Shown here: positions 10,509 to 18,709 of the stretch, piece after piece
How the letters are laid out: each line of letters opens with the position of its first letter
Position numbering within the stretch: position 1 is the stretch's first letter
The notes under the pieces: model-generated
What the model saw: the letters and a program-made list of their open reading frames with translations, nothing else
Told to the model about the DNA's origin: nothing
Database searches by the model: none
Assembly: GCF_000316575.1 (NCBI RefSeq)
Contig: NC_019682.1
Coordinates: 2,602,001 to 2,666,000 of the forward strand
Direction of reading: 5' to 3'
DNA length: 64,000 nucleotides
Origin: Calothrix sp. PCC 7507
Lineage (GTDB): Bacteria; Cyanobacteriota; Cyanobacteriia; Cyanobacteriales; Nostocaceae
Translations under genes and position numbers: made by a program

Positions 10509-10538
10509 GCTATGGACGCGATTAATCACGTCCATAGC
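10509..10538 (-). terminator. Intrinsic terminator between metX and the peroxiredoxin
   Basis: GCTATGGACG and CGTCCATAGC form a perfect 10-bp stem. It is flanked by AAAAAAA on the left (T-tract on the minus strand) and AAAAA further right, so it ends the peroxiredoxin gene strongly. It may also serve metX weakly. Confidence 0.75.
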
Positions 10539-10564
10539 CAAAAATTGCAGTTCCCAATTGAATT

Positions 10565-11122
10565 CTAAGAAGCTGCAGACTGCAATTTCTCTAATCGTGC
10601 CAGCACTTCTGTACTGTGAATAGAGGGGTTGACTTTGACAAAAGTCTCCCGCAGAATCCCTTGAGGATCGATGATAAAACTATGGCGCATGGATACAAAA
10701 CCAATCCAAGAACCGTAAGTTTTACTCACAGCACCAGTCGTATCAGCCAACAGGGGAAATTTTAGCCCCTCTGAATCACAAAATTCGGCGTGGGAATCAA
10801 CATCATCAGCACTAACGCCAATAATCTGAGCGTTTTTGTCTAAGTATTTGGGCAAATCTTGCTGAAAACGACGAGCTTCAATAGTGCAACCAGAGGTGAA
10901 GTCTTTCGGGTAAAAATAGAGGACTACCCACTTACCCCGCAAGTCAGAGAGGGAAATTTTGCCATCACCTGTGTTAGTTGGTAATGTGAACTCTGGCGCC
11001 GGTTGATTAATTGTTGGTAGCTTACCACCAAGTGCATTAGCCACTGGGGTAAAGTTCAACCAACTGATGAGAGCCAAACAGCTGGCAAATACTATGCTTA
11101 AAAAAGTGCGCCGGGAAATCAT
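10565..11122 (-). CDS. Peroxiredoxin (BCP/PrxQ family) with Tat-type export signal
   Basis: A thiol peroxidase of the AhpC/TSA superfamily. From ATG 11122 the protein begins MISRRTFLSIV, a twin-arginine motif (S-R-R-x-F-L) followed by a hydrophobic stretch and ANA cleavage site, so it is probably exported folded to the periplasm or thylakoid lumen. The frame also opens at 11140 (MILVYT before it). The peroxidatic Cys lies in FTSGCTIE, preceded by WVVLYFYPKDFT. PrxQ enzymes usually have the resolving Cys five residues later; here that position is Arg (EARRF). Another Cys lies in AEFCDSEGLKFP. It may work as an atypical or 1-Cys enzyme. Confidence 0.88.
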   Translation of the reverse strand: MISRRTFLSIVFASCLALISWLNFTPVANALGGKLPTINQPAPEFTLPTNTGDGKISLSDLRGKWVVLYFYPKDFTSGCTIEARRFQQDLPKYLDKNAQIIGVSADDVDSHAEFCDSEGLKFPLLADTTGAVSKTYGSWIGFVSMRHSFIIDPQGILRETFVKVNPSIHSTEVLARLEKLQSAAS

Positions 11123-11179
11123 TGTGTAGACAAGAATCATAAATTAACATAAGTTTACAATTCTTAGTTACAGATATTA

Positions 11180-11422
11180 TCACTCTGATTGAGATTCAGG
11201 AGGAATTTCTGTGCTTTCGATGTACTGGCTATCCAAGAGGAAAGCTCCCTTACCAAAGCGAATACCCCAATAACCACCAGGACGGCGGTCAAGGACAATC
11301 CCTTCTTCGCCGATGTGAATGACATCTGGGGGGCGGAGCATGGGCATAGGGTCTGCAGTTTTGACGTAGGGTGGTAGTGACACGACACGGACTTTACTAC
11401 CAATGGCAAATTCTTGAGACAT
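11180..11422 (-). CDS. sipA: SipA (NblS-interacting protein), DUF3148
   Basis: An 80-residue cytoplasmic protein of the cyanobacterial DUF3148 family. SipA is known in Synechococcus to bind the histidine kinase NblS and modulate its light/nutrient stress signalling. The sequence fits: FAIGSKVRVVSLPPYVKTA, then PDVIHIGEEGIV, RPGGYWGIRFGKGAFLLD. It folds as a small SH3-like barrel in relatives. Start chosen at MSQEFAIG (11422); the frame is open 13 codons further. It stands alone on the minus strand, with no kinase gene nearby. Confidence 0.85.
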   Translation of the reverse strand: MSQEFAIGSKVRVVSLPPYVKTADPMPMLRPPDVIHIGEEGIVLDRRPGGYWGIRFGKGAFLLDSQYIESTEIPPESQSE

Positions 11423-11565
11423 ATTGCAAAAGCTAGGGTTTTGAATTAACTCATAACTCAAAACTCCTAACTTTTACTAGGGGTTAGCTAAATTTTCTAT
11501 CTCTGCGTAGGCGGAGTAGGGGGAGTGGAAGAGGGAGGAAGGGGGAGAATTACTAATAATTCTCT

Positions 11566-11745
11566 TGACCATTGACCATTAACTATTGACCATTGACTAT
11601 TAACCATCGACCACTGACCGTTAACCATTAACCATTGACTGTTGACCATGCCAATTTTAGATTTTGGATTTTGGATTTTGGATTATTTTTCGGTTCAAGC
11701 CCCGCCCCACAGAATTTTAGATTTTAAATTTTGGATTTTAGATTA
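11566..11745. repeat. Short tandemly repeated heptamers, two families
   Basis: From 11566 to about 11648 there are many CCATTGA / CCATTAA heptamers in a row, then from 11655 to 11745 TTTTAGA / TTTTGGA heptamers interrupted by a GGTTCAAGCCCCGCCCCACA segment. Such STRR arrays are a hallmark of heterocystous cyanobacteria. The second array supplies the stop codon of the small gene at 11743. Confidence 0.85.
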
Positions 11746-11940
11746 AGGTTGTAAGTTGTTTGCATCCAGCAAATCGGCCCAAGCTTTACCAAAAGTGCCA
11801 GTAGACAAAGAACGCAATTTCTCAATCTCCACAATTTGAGGAACGGCTAATCCTTGTGCTTCAGCCTGGCGATCGATTAAGTCTAAAATCTGTTGTAAGC
11901 GAGGAGTGGTATTCGGGGAAGTGGCAAGGAGTGGCGTCAT
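11743..11940 (-). CDS. Short conserved hypothetical, possibly truncated Coq4-like protein
   Basis: A 65-residue frame from an ATG. Its second half, SLSTGTFGKAWADLLDANNLQP, resembles the GTLGxxYAxxLxxxxLxP segment of Coq4-like proteins, which in full-length members continues well past this point. Here the frame ends with a TAA formed exactly where the TTTTAGA repeat array starts. I infer that repeat expansion or insertion truncated the gene, but it could be a genuine small protein. No function can be claimed. Confidence 0.45.
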   Translation of the reverse strand: MTPLLATSPNTTPRLQQILDLIDRQAEAQGLAVPQIVEIEKLRSLSTGTFGKAWADLLDANNLQP

Positions 11941-11978
11941 AGCTCGATTGGATGTGTTATTAAAGGTGCTTCATATCC

Positions 11979-12476
11979 CTAGCGAGTAGCTGGCTGACGG
12001 CGGGAAGCAGCATTCTTCTTGAATTCCTGTAGTTTTTGCTGTTGTTCAGCAGTTAGCACTGATTGCATCTGTTGTTTTGATGACTCCCGGATTTGCCGTA
12101 TTTGGGTTTTTTGGGCTTCACTCAAATTCAAGTCAGCAAATTCCTTTCCTGGGCGTTGACCTTGTGGACGTTGTTGACCTTGTGCGCGCTGGGCTTGACG
12201 TGCTTGGAATGCAGCTTTTAACTTCGCTTTTTGTTCGTCGGTGAAAACGGCTTCAATTTGGGTGCGGGTGTTACGATTGATTTCTTGGATACGGGTTTTT
12301 TGCGCTTCAGTTAAATTGAGATTTTTCCAAGGACCTCTTTCACCTCTTGGTTTTTTGGGAGTTTCTACACCTGGTTGGGGTGAAGGTGAGCCTGTTTGTG
12401 CTTTGACTAAGAAAGGAGTCGCAGTTAAAGTCAGGGCGATCGCGCTAGCTACGATTGATAATGTTTTGAGTTTCAT
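11979..12476 (-). CDS. Periplasmic LTxxQ-motif protein (Spy/CpxP-like)
   Basis: A 165-residue exported protein: signal peptide MKLKTLSIVASAIALTL...VKAQ, a Pro-rich spacer, then two copies of an LTxxQ-type unit (NLTEAQKTRIQEINRNTR and NLSEAQKTQIRQIRESSK), each followed by a VFTDEQKAKL / VLTAEQQQKL segment, separated by a Gln/Arg-rich linker. Spy and CpxP use this fold as ATP-independent chaperones or stress sensors in the periplasm. Start placed at MKLKTL (12476) to give a proper signal peptide; the frame opens at 12518. It diverges from a two-component system, with about 250 bp of shared promoter region. Confidence 0.8.
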   Translation of the reverse strand: MKLKTLSIVASAIALTLTATPFLVKAQTGSPSPQPGVETPKKPRGERGPWKNLNLTEAQKTRIQEINRNTRTQIEAVFTDEQKAKLKAAFQARQAQRAQGQQRPQGQRPGKEFADLNLSEAQKTQIRQIRESSKQQMQSVLTAEQQQKLQEFKKNAASRRQPATR

Positions 12477-12727
12477 GGTGTACTTTGTGGTTTTTTCCTG
12501 GTTGGATGTCACCATCATAGGAACTTAGATCAAGAAGTCACATGGGGAGAAAGTCATGAATACACCCATGACTAAAGTCACAATTTATCCCTAATCAATG
12601 TGACTAGCGATCGCATATAAATTACAGTAAATCTATGATATTGCTGGAATATCTCTCAACGAAGGATTTATATCCAGATACATAAAACTAAAACTTTAAT
12701 ACTCCTAAAGCCAACGTATAAAATACT

Positions 12728-13936
12728 ATGAGTCGCCCCATAAAAATTGATAATCATCCTTTTCGGTTTCTGCTTTATTTGGAGTGGGTATTATTAGCGA
12801 TCGCTACGGTGACGGCTTTGCTGCCACATCATTCACCAAGATTCTCTACCAGAATTCCAGAACTGACAATTTGCAGTTTAATTATATTTGGCTTAATGGG
12901 CTTAAGATTACCTACCAGTAATCGTATTACCAAGATAATTTACACAGCTGCTGAAATCGGTTTGATTTTATTGACTGGGGTTTATGGTGGTAAAACTGCT
13001 CGCTTATTTCCTTATTTATATGTGATTTTAGTCACACGAAGTTGTCTAATTTTTAGCTTGCCTGGGCGTTTATTAGTAACAATTTTATCGTTTATTTTAT
13101 TTGTGTTTACACTAATATATCGCGCACCTAGATTTCCAGTACAGCCCCAAGACCAAGAACGGTTTTGGTTTTTCACCTTGAGCTTAATTTTATTATTTGG
13201 ATTAAGTTTAGTGTTTGTGCTGCTGTTGATGAATACGGTGATATCTGAGCGACAAAGTCGAGAAGAATTAGCCATTGCTAATGAAAAACTCCTACAATAC
13301 GCCCACCGAATTGAAAATCAAGCAACCTTAGAAGAACGGAATCGGATTGCTCGTGAAATTCATGATTCTTTAGGACATTCACTAACTGCTTTAAATTTGC
13401 AATTAGAAACCGCTTTAAAACTTTTTCAATCCAACCCATCCAAATCTCAAACTTTTTTAGCACGGGCAAAAGAACTAGGTTCTAAAGCATTACAGGATGT
13501 ACGACACTCGGTTTCTGCTATGCGTTCTCATCCTTTGCAAGAACAGTCTTTAGAACAAGCAATCTCTATTCTTGCAGAAGATTTTTACCGTTCAAAGGGA
13601 GTGCAACCAAGTTGTGAAATTAACTTAGTCTATCCTCTGCCAACTGAAATTAAAACGGCAATTTACCGCATCATCCAAGAATCGTTGACAAATATTTCTA
13701 AATATGCAACAGCAAGTGAAATTAAATTAGAATTAACTACGACTATCAATAGTCTGAGGTTAAAAATTCAGGATAATGGTAGAGGCTTTGACTTAAAGCA
13801 AAATACCACGGGTTTTGGATTGCATAGTATGCGCGATCGCACTTTAGCAGTGGGAGGTAAGTTTAATATTAACAGCGCTCCTGGTTATGGTTGTCAAATA
13901 ACAGTTGATATTCCCCTAAGAAGATTGAAATTATGA
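12728..13936 (+). CDS. NarL-type sensor histidine kinase (HisKA_3)
   Basis: A 402-residue membrane sensor. Five or six hydrophobic segments fill residues 10-170. A short coiled coil ([20 protein letters not shown]) leads to the HisKA_3 dimerisation domain with the phospho-accepting His in [14 protein letters not shown]. The HATPase domain has an N box ([13 protein letters not shown]), DNGRGFD and [10 protein letters not shown]. There is no large extracellular domain, as in DesK/LiaS-type kinases that sense the membrane itself. The gene overlaps the response regulator by 4 bp (ATGA), so they are co-translated. The divergent LTxxQ gene is a plausible target. Confidence 0.9.
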   Translation: MSRPIKIDNHPFRFLLYLEWVLLAIATVTALLPHHSPRFSTRIPELTICSLIIFGLMGLRLPTSNRITKIIYTAAEIGLILLTGVYGGKTARLFPYLYVILVTRSCLIFSLPGRLLVTILSFILFVFTLIYRAPRFPVQPQDQERFWFFTLSLILLFGLSLVFVLLLMNTVISERQSREELAIANEKLLQYAHRIENQATLEERNRIAREIHDSLGHSLTALNLQLETALKLFQSNPSKSQTFLARAKELGSKALQDVRHSVSAMRSHPLQEQSLEQAISILAEDFYRSKGVQPSCEINLVYPLPTEIKTAIYRIIQESLTNISKYATASEIKLELTTTINSLRLKIQDNGRGFDLKQNTTGFGLHSMRDRTLAVGGKFNINSAPGYGCQITVDIPLRRLKL

Positions 13937-14595
13937 TTAAAGTATTATTAGTAGATGATCAAAGTTTAATCCGTCAAGGATTAAGAGCTTTATTAGAATT
14001 AGAACCAGATTTAGAAATAGTAGGAGAAGCAGAAAACGGTGAAAGCGCAATTAAATTAATTGCGGAACTACAGCCACATGTAGTGTTGATGGATATCAGA
14101 ATGCCAATTATGGATGGAGTCGCCGCAACTCAAGAAATTCATCAGCGTTTTAGTGGTATTAAAGTTTTAGTATTGACGACTTTTGATGATCAAGAATATG
14201 TTACAGCCGCCTTACAAAATGGAGCAATGGGTTACTTACTCAAAGATACGCCCTCAGAAGAATTAGCTGTGGCTATTCGCGCCGTTCATAAAGGGTATAC
14301 GCAACTAGGCCCAGGAATAGTGAAAAAACTTTTGACTCAGTTTTCCACTGCCACACTGACTCAGTCGCCACCCACACCACCTAGTTTAGCTGAACTGACT
14401 CCCAGAGAAAAAGAAGTTTTGCGGCTCATTGCCACAGGTGCTAGTAACCGAGAAATTTCTCAAAAACTCTACATTTCTGAAGGTACAGTGAAAAACCATG
14501 TCACAAATATTTTAAATCGGTTAAATTTGCGCGATCGTACTCAAGCAGCCATTTTTGCTAATACATTTCTATCCTACTTAGAACAGGATATCTAA
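13933..14595 (+). CDS. NarL/FixJ-family response regulator
   Basis: A 220-residue DNA-binding regulator. The receiver domain (1-120) has the acidic pair in LLVDDQS, the phospho-acceptor Asp in VVLMDIRMP, Thr in LVLTTFDD and Lys in YLLKDTP. A Pro/Thr-rich linker joins it to a LuxR-type HTH ([21 protein letters not shown], continuing to [14 protein letters not shown]). Partner of the upstream kinase. All phosphorylation residues are present. Confidence 0.92.
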   Translation: MIKVLLVDDQSLIRQGLRALLELEPDLEIVGEAENGESAIKLIAELQPHVVLMDIRMPIMDGVAATQEIHQRFSGIKVLVLTTFDDQEYVTAALQNGAMGYLLKDTPSEELAVAIRAVHKGYTQLGPGIVKKLLTQFSTATLTQSPPTPPSLAELTPREKEVLRLIATGASNREISQKLYISEGTVKNHVTNILNRLNLRDRTQAAIFANTFLSYLEQDI

Positions 14596-14990
14596 ACCGT
14601 AGCTTTAGGACGATGCATTATACTCCGCTTACACAACACCAGTGACTCTCCTTTGTCGCTAACGCCCAAGTAGGGAAACCCGCCCACGCAAATGGCTCCC
14701 TTAACTGTACTTCAAAAATTAAGTATGAGTCTCATATATTGTTAAACCACAAAAATTGGTAAATTAAAACACTTATCAATAGCCAAATTTTCCAGTATTT
14801 TATCTGAGAAATTCTTTGAGAACATTACATCTTACGAAAAAGTACCGAGTTTTTTGATTTAAATATACAAAATATACTTGTAATTACCCCGTTTGAGATT
14901 AATGTTACCCCAAGCATAATCAAGTTAATAAGAGTAATATTTATTTACAAAAAGACTTGATTTTTCAAACGACATCAGGGTAATAAATTA
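14596..14990. other. Intergenic region, AT-rich
   Basis: Contains a GGGAAACCCGCCCACGCAAA dispersed repeat near 14676 and then over 250 bp of AT-rich sequence upstream of the next gene, with possible promoter elements but none I can assign. Confidence 0.4.
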
Positions 14991-16121
14991 ATGTCTGTGC
15001 AACAAGGAATTTTAGGCAATAGTTTAAAACTAGTTTCACCTACAGAAAATAAAAATACAGTGGAATCTTTAGCACAGCAATGGGCTAAAAAATATGTGCA
15101 GAACCTCCGGATTGACCACAAAGCTCAAGAAAGTTCTATTCCATCAAATCTGTCAGAGATAGTGTCCCCAATGGGACGCAAGAAAACCGCCCAAAAAATT
15201 ATGGAATCTTTAAGAAGCGTCAGTGCTAAATCTTGGAATAAAACGGAAGCGCTACTATCAACTGAAGTCATACAACATGGCATAGATCCCAACATAATTA
15301 ATCCGTGGGAAGTTGCGGCAGATTCTTTTAAGATTTACCAGAAAACCTTAGATGTGTACACTCAACAAGCGGTGTTGCGGCCTCTTTCTCAAGTTATAGA
15401 AATAGATGAGGAAAATAATCAGCTTGATGAACAGGCACTGGAAGTATATACCGAACAAGTGGCTCCTAGCAAGTTGGCTACAGTCATTGGTAAAGATATC
15501 GGAGCAATCAGAAACAAATATACAAGTCTTGATCCCAGGGTTATCGGCTTTGTAAGTATGCAGTTTCATTACACTAGTCAAATGCTCATGGAACCACTTG
15601 AGCCAATAGAGCGATCGCTAATTGGTGCATACTTTAAAGTGATTGATGATCACCTCTACATGCCATTGCAACGTGTCTATAAAGCAGCGGCTCAACACGA
15701 TTATAATTCCCTAGCGCTGTCCGCAGTCCAACAACTACTACCCGTTAGTACACAAATTGCCAAGAATATTTGCCAAAGTGTCATCGAACTTTATCCTAAT
15801 TACCAATCTATGTCTGGTACTTTGAGTGCCCCAGCAGTCAAAATCTCTAGCATTCGGGATGTAGAGATGTTCCAAGTATACCTGTGGCTTTGTGCCTTAG
15901 AAGGAAATATTGCCGCTATCCAACAAGAGTTATTTCCACTGTGTGTAATGCTTTATCCCAAATTAAAAGTACATTGGGAACTAATTCGCCAAATGCTACA
16001 TTTCCTAGGACAGGAAATACAAAATCGTCTGACTCCTCAACAAGCTGACACCTTAATGCCATATTTTCAAGTATTGTGGCAAATGTTTTCTCCAGCAGTG
16101 TTTGCTGAACTTGGATTATAG
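14991..16121 (+). CDS. Uncharacterised protein, about 376 residues
   Basis: I do not recognise a family. The protein is soluble, with no signal peptide or membrane helix. Residues about 60-80 are basic (MGRKKTAQKIMESLRSV). Residues 115-165 contain a rough duplication: LDVYTQQAVLRPLSQVI and LEVYTEQVAPSKLATVI. The C-terminal two thirds looks all-helical (IERSLIGAYFKVIDDHLYMPL; LQQLLPVSTQIAKNICQSVI). The gene stands alone with long AT-rich upstream DNA and is transcribed toward the deaminase. Codon use is like its neighbours. It is a real gene by length and composition; the role is unknown. Confidence 0.7.
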   Translation: MSVQQGILGNSLKLVSPTENKNTVESLAQQWAKKYVQNLRIDHKAQESSIPSNLSEIVSPMGRKKTAQKIMESLRSVSAKSWNKTEALLSTEVIQHGIDPNIINPWEVAADSFKIYQKTLDVYTQQAVLRPLSQVIEIDEENNQLDEQALEVYTEQVAPSKLATVIGKDIGAIRNKYTSLDPRVIGFVSMQFHYTSQMLMEPLEPIERSLIGAYFKVIDDHLYMPLQRVYKAAAQHDYNSLALSAVQQLLPVSTQIAKNICQSVIELYPNYQSMSGTLSAPAVKISSIRDVEMFQVYLWLCALEGNIAAIQQELFPLCVMLYPKLKVHWELIRQMLHFLGQEIQNRLTPQQADTLMPYFQVLWQMFSPAVFAELGL

Positions 16122-16159
16122 GAGCGCAATTTCTGGAAATTATAATTGAATTTAGCTAT

Positions 16160-16585
16160 TTATTTAAATAACTGTAGACATTCTGCTTTTAAAACGCCTT
16201 TTGTTACCTTTATATTCCTAAAAGATTTGGCAATTACCTCTTCACAAGATATATCAATTTGTGATTGATTAATTGAAATTAAGTCTTGAATGGAAGCACC
16301 GTAGATAATTTCCGAGATACCAGTCCAAATGCAAGCAGTTGCACACATAGGGCAAGGTTCGCCAGTTGTATATATGCTATAACCTTCTAAGGAGGGATTT
16401 TTCAGTTTAGCTGTTAAACTGCGAATAACATTGATTTCTGCATGGGCAGATGGATCGCTGTCTTGAATTACAGTATTATGACCTACAGCAACAACTTCGT
16501 TATTGTGAACTATCGCCGCACCATAGGGTGCATCACCTTTTTTAGCTTCCAACAATGCTAGGTGCATAAAATATTCTTGATTCAT
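16160..16585 (-). CDS. Zinc-dependent nucleoside/base deaminase
   Basis: A 141-residue member of the cytidine deaminase-like superfamily. The zinc site is HAE (residues 48-50, Glu being the proton shuttle) and PCPMC (77-81). The sequence around them (GHNTVIQDSDPSAHAEINVI, then YTTGEPCPMCATACIWTGI) is closest to guanine deaminase/GuaD-like and tRNA adenosine deaminase-like proteins. The short length and the WTGISEIIYGAS segment favour a GuaD-like enzyme of purine salvage, but substrate is uncertain. It converges with the upstream unknown gene. Confidence 0.85.
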   Translation of the reverse strand: MNQEYFMHLALLEAKKGDAPYGAAIVHNNEVVAVGHNTVIQDSDPSAHAEINVIRSLTAKLKNPSLEGYSIYTTGEPCPMCATACIWTGISEIIYGASIQDLISINQSQIDISCEEVIAKSFRNIKVTKGVLKAECLQLFK

Positions 16586-16676
16586 ACCAACTTCGGAATT
16601 GAGCAGGGTAAAGTTTAAGAATATCGCATTGCAATTGTTATTGCTGTGAATTCGTTAAAATTGGCTAGTCTCAAAT

Positions 16677-17468
16677 ATGTTACTCACTAGAGAAAAAGCT
16701 GAATTCTATTTAAAAGATTTAGACACACCAGTAGGTAAAGCAATTAATTTAACAATTGCCGGACTGGTACTGCTCTCATCAGGAATTTTTGTTGCAGAAA
16801 CTTATGATATTCCTGATTTATTCAGATTCCAGTTGAATGCAATAGATACTGCTATTTTCGTAATTTTTGCAATAGAATATATACTCCGTCTCTGGAGTGC
16901 AGAGAACAAAATTAAATATCTTCTGAGTTTTTATTCAATTATTGATTTGATAGCTATTTTGCCATTTTTCTTGGGAGAGGTAGATATCAGCTTTATTCGG
17001 TTGTTGCGGTGGTTTCGGATTTTAAGGTTAATCAGGTTTATCGATAAAAAGTTTTTATTTGGTAGCATTAGCACGGAAGATGGTGTCATATTTACCCGAA
17101 TATCATTTACATTATTTGCGATTATATTTGTTTATTCTGGCTTAATTTATCAAGTTGAGCATCCAGTTAACCCTAAAGGTTTCGCTACTTTTTTGGATGC
17201 ACTATACTTTTCAATTGTCACTATGACGACTGTGGGATTCGGTGATGTGACTCCGATTTCCGAATTAGGTCGCTGGCTGACAGTATTAATGATTTTAACT
17301 GGTATTGCACTGATTCCTTGGCAAGTGGGTGATTTAATTAAGCGATTGGTAAAAACTGCCAATCAGGTAGAAACGGTTTGTGCTAGTTGTGGTTTGGCTT
17401 TTCATGATGCAGATGCTGGTTTTTGTAAAAGATGTGGGACTAAGTTACCTACTATGCACATTGATTAA
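16677..17468 (+). CDS. Voltage-gated potassium channel with C-terminal zinc ribbon
   Basis: A 263-residue six-helix ion channel. S4 has five arginines at every third position (FIRLLRWFRILRLIRF), the voltage-sensor pattern. The pore loop carries the selectivity filter TTVGFGDV. After S6 the protein continues for about 50 residues and ends in a zinc ribbon: CASC, 14 residues, CKRC. KvAP-like channels usually lack this; the ribbon may sense metal or redox or hold the tetramer together. No neighbours point to a specific stress. Confidence 0.9.
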   Translation: MLLTREKAEFYLKDLDTPVGKAINLTIAGLVLLSSGIFVAETYDIPDLFRFQLNAIDTAIFVIFAIEYILRLWSAENKIKYLLSFYSIIDLIAILPFFLGEVDISFIRLLRWFRILRLIRFIDKKFLFGSISTEDGVIFTRISFTLFAIIFVYSGLIYQVEHPVNPKGFATFLDALYFSIVTMTTVGFGDVTPISELGRWLTVLMILTGIALIPWQVGDLIKRLVKTANQVETVCASCGLAFHDADAGFCKRCGTKLPTMHID

Positions 17469-17584
17469 ATGGGCTGTTATGCGGTGAATTTACGTATTAG
17501 CTTAAATGTAGTATAATTGTAATGTAGATTTTTGCTGTAAAAGTAGTAACTCATGTAATACCAATTCTGTATGAAGATGCACAT

Positions 17585-17642
17585 AATAATACCCCCCTGT
17601 AGTCCCCCCTTGGCAAGGGGGGACGGCGATAGCCGGGGGGTG
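17585..17642. repeat. Palindromic CCCCCTTGGCAAGGGGGG-type repeat
   Basis: CCCCCCTTGGCAAGGGGGG forms a strong hairpin, followed by GGCGATAGCCGGGGGG. It is a dispersed cyanobacterial repeat lying between the channel gene and the Cys-tail operon, and could attenuate transcription. Confidence 0.6.
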
Positions 17643-17777
17643 AATTATATGCAGCTTCACAAAAAAACGGTATAAATTCAACATTCTGGTTCTAATCCTC
17701 TTAATGTGTGTGGATTTTTAATGTTGAATTCTCCAAACAGGTTCACTTTAGTGATGTGCCCAGAAGGAGCAAATTTA

Positions 17778-18704
17778 ATGGATGCCTTGCTAAATAATCC
17801 AATTGCAGATATGTATGGGCCAAATTTTCTACTGTTGTATGGCAGTATCATTATTTTGGCAGTGTTAGTCTGCGGGTGGCTGATACAAGATCCAACAAAA
17901 AACCAACCTTTGCCGTTAATTCCTCACGAACCAGATCCCTACGAAATTGCTTACTTGCGTTCGGGAGCATTAGAAGTGACAAAGGTAGCGATTTTGAATT
18001 TAATTCAAAGGAATTATTTACAAATCGCTGAAAAATTCATTAGCCAAACATCAAATCATGATGATCTGTCTGAGTTACAGCCTATAGAGCGTGAGGTTTT
18101 TGCTAGTTATTCTTCTGCTCCATCTGTAAAGTCGATGGAGTTAATAGCCCAGAAAGTACAGCAATACTGCAATCTTTATGAGGAGCAGCTACAAAATGAG
18201 CAACTGCTATCTACTCAAAAATGGCAAGAATGGAAGATTACAGTTGGCTTGATTGCGGCGACAATTATTTTTAGCCTAGGCGGTTATAAACTCGTGGTAG
18301 CTTTGGGAAAGGGACGCCATAACGTGGGTTTTTTGATTGTTATGGGTATCCTAGCGATTATCTTTATTTTATGGTTTGTGAGTAAGCGATCGCGCTTAAG
18401 TCTCCGAGGCAAAGCTTATCTACAGCAACTCCAAGAAACCTTCGCTCAGTTGCAATCAAAGATAAAGTTTAGTATACCTTCTGTATCTGACTACAATTTG
18501 GTGGTAGCTCTCTTCGGTGTTGAAGCGCTTGCAGGTACTTCCTACGACTCATACTATAAAGTGTTCTTTCCTACCGTATTCTCTAATAGAAGCAGCAAGC
18601 AAAGAGGCTCATCTGATAGCTCATGTAGTAGCAGTTCGGGGTGTAGTTCTTGCAGTAGCGGTAGTTCTTGCGGTGGCGGCTGCGGTGGCTGTGGAGGAGG
18701 TTAA
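17778..18704 (+). CDS. TIGR04222-type membrane protein with Ser/Gly/Cys-rich tail
   Basis: A 308-residue protein from ATG 17778, chosen for the AGAAGGAG site 8 bases upstream; the frame opens 24 codons earlier. One N-terminal membrane helix (FLLLYGSIIILAVLVCGWLI), a cytoplasmic segment starting EPDPYEIAYLRSGALEVTKVA (typical of the TIGR04222 domain), two more membrane helices around 155-205, then a soluble region and a final tail of about 30 residues of only Ser, Gly, Cys and Asp with six cysteines (GCSSCSSGSSCGGGCGGCGG). TIGR04222 proteins characteristically end in such a low-complexity Cys/Gly tail, and to my memory often neighbour DUF692 genes. The next gene, 5 bp downstream, is DUF692. 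I infer the tail is the modification substrate. Confidence 0.85.
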   Translation: MDALLNNPIADMYGPNFLLLYGSIIILAVLVCGWLIQDPTKNQPLPLIPHEPDPYEIAYLRSGALEVTKVAILNLIQRNYLQIAEKFISQTSNHDDLSELQPIEREVFASYSSAPSVKSMELIAQKVQQYCNLYEEQLQNEQLLSTQKWQEWKITVGLIAATIIFSLGGYKLVVALGKGRHNVGFLIVMGILAIIFILWFVSKRSRLSLRGKAYLQQLQETFAQLQSKIKFSIPSVSDYNLVVALFGVEALAGTSYDSYYKVFFPTVFSNRSSKQRGSSDSSCSSSSGCSSCSSGSSCGGGCGGCGGG

Positions 18705-18709
18705 GAGCA

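Noticed and set aside
11692-11712. GGTTCAAGCCCCGCCCCACA looks like the T-arm and 3' end of a tRNA
   Set aside because: No acceptor partner, anticodon or D arm can be found upstream; the piece lies inside a heptamer repeat array.
17502-17684. 60-residue minus-strand frame
   Set aside because: Consists mostly of the palindromic CCCCCTTGGCAAGGGGG repeat; no ribosome site.
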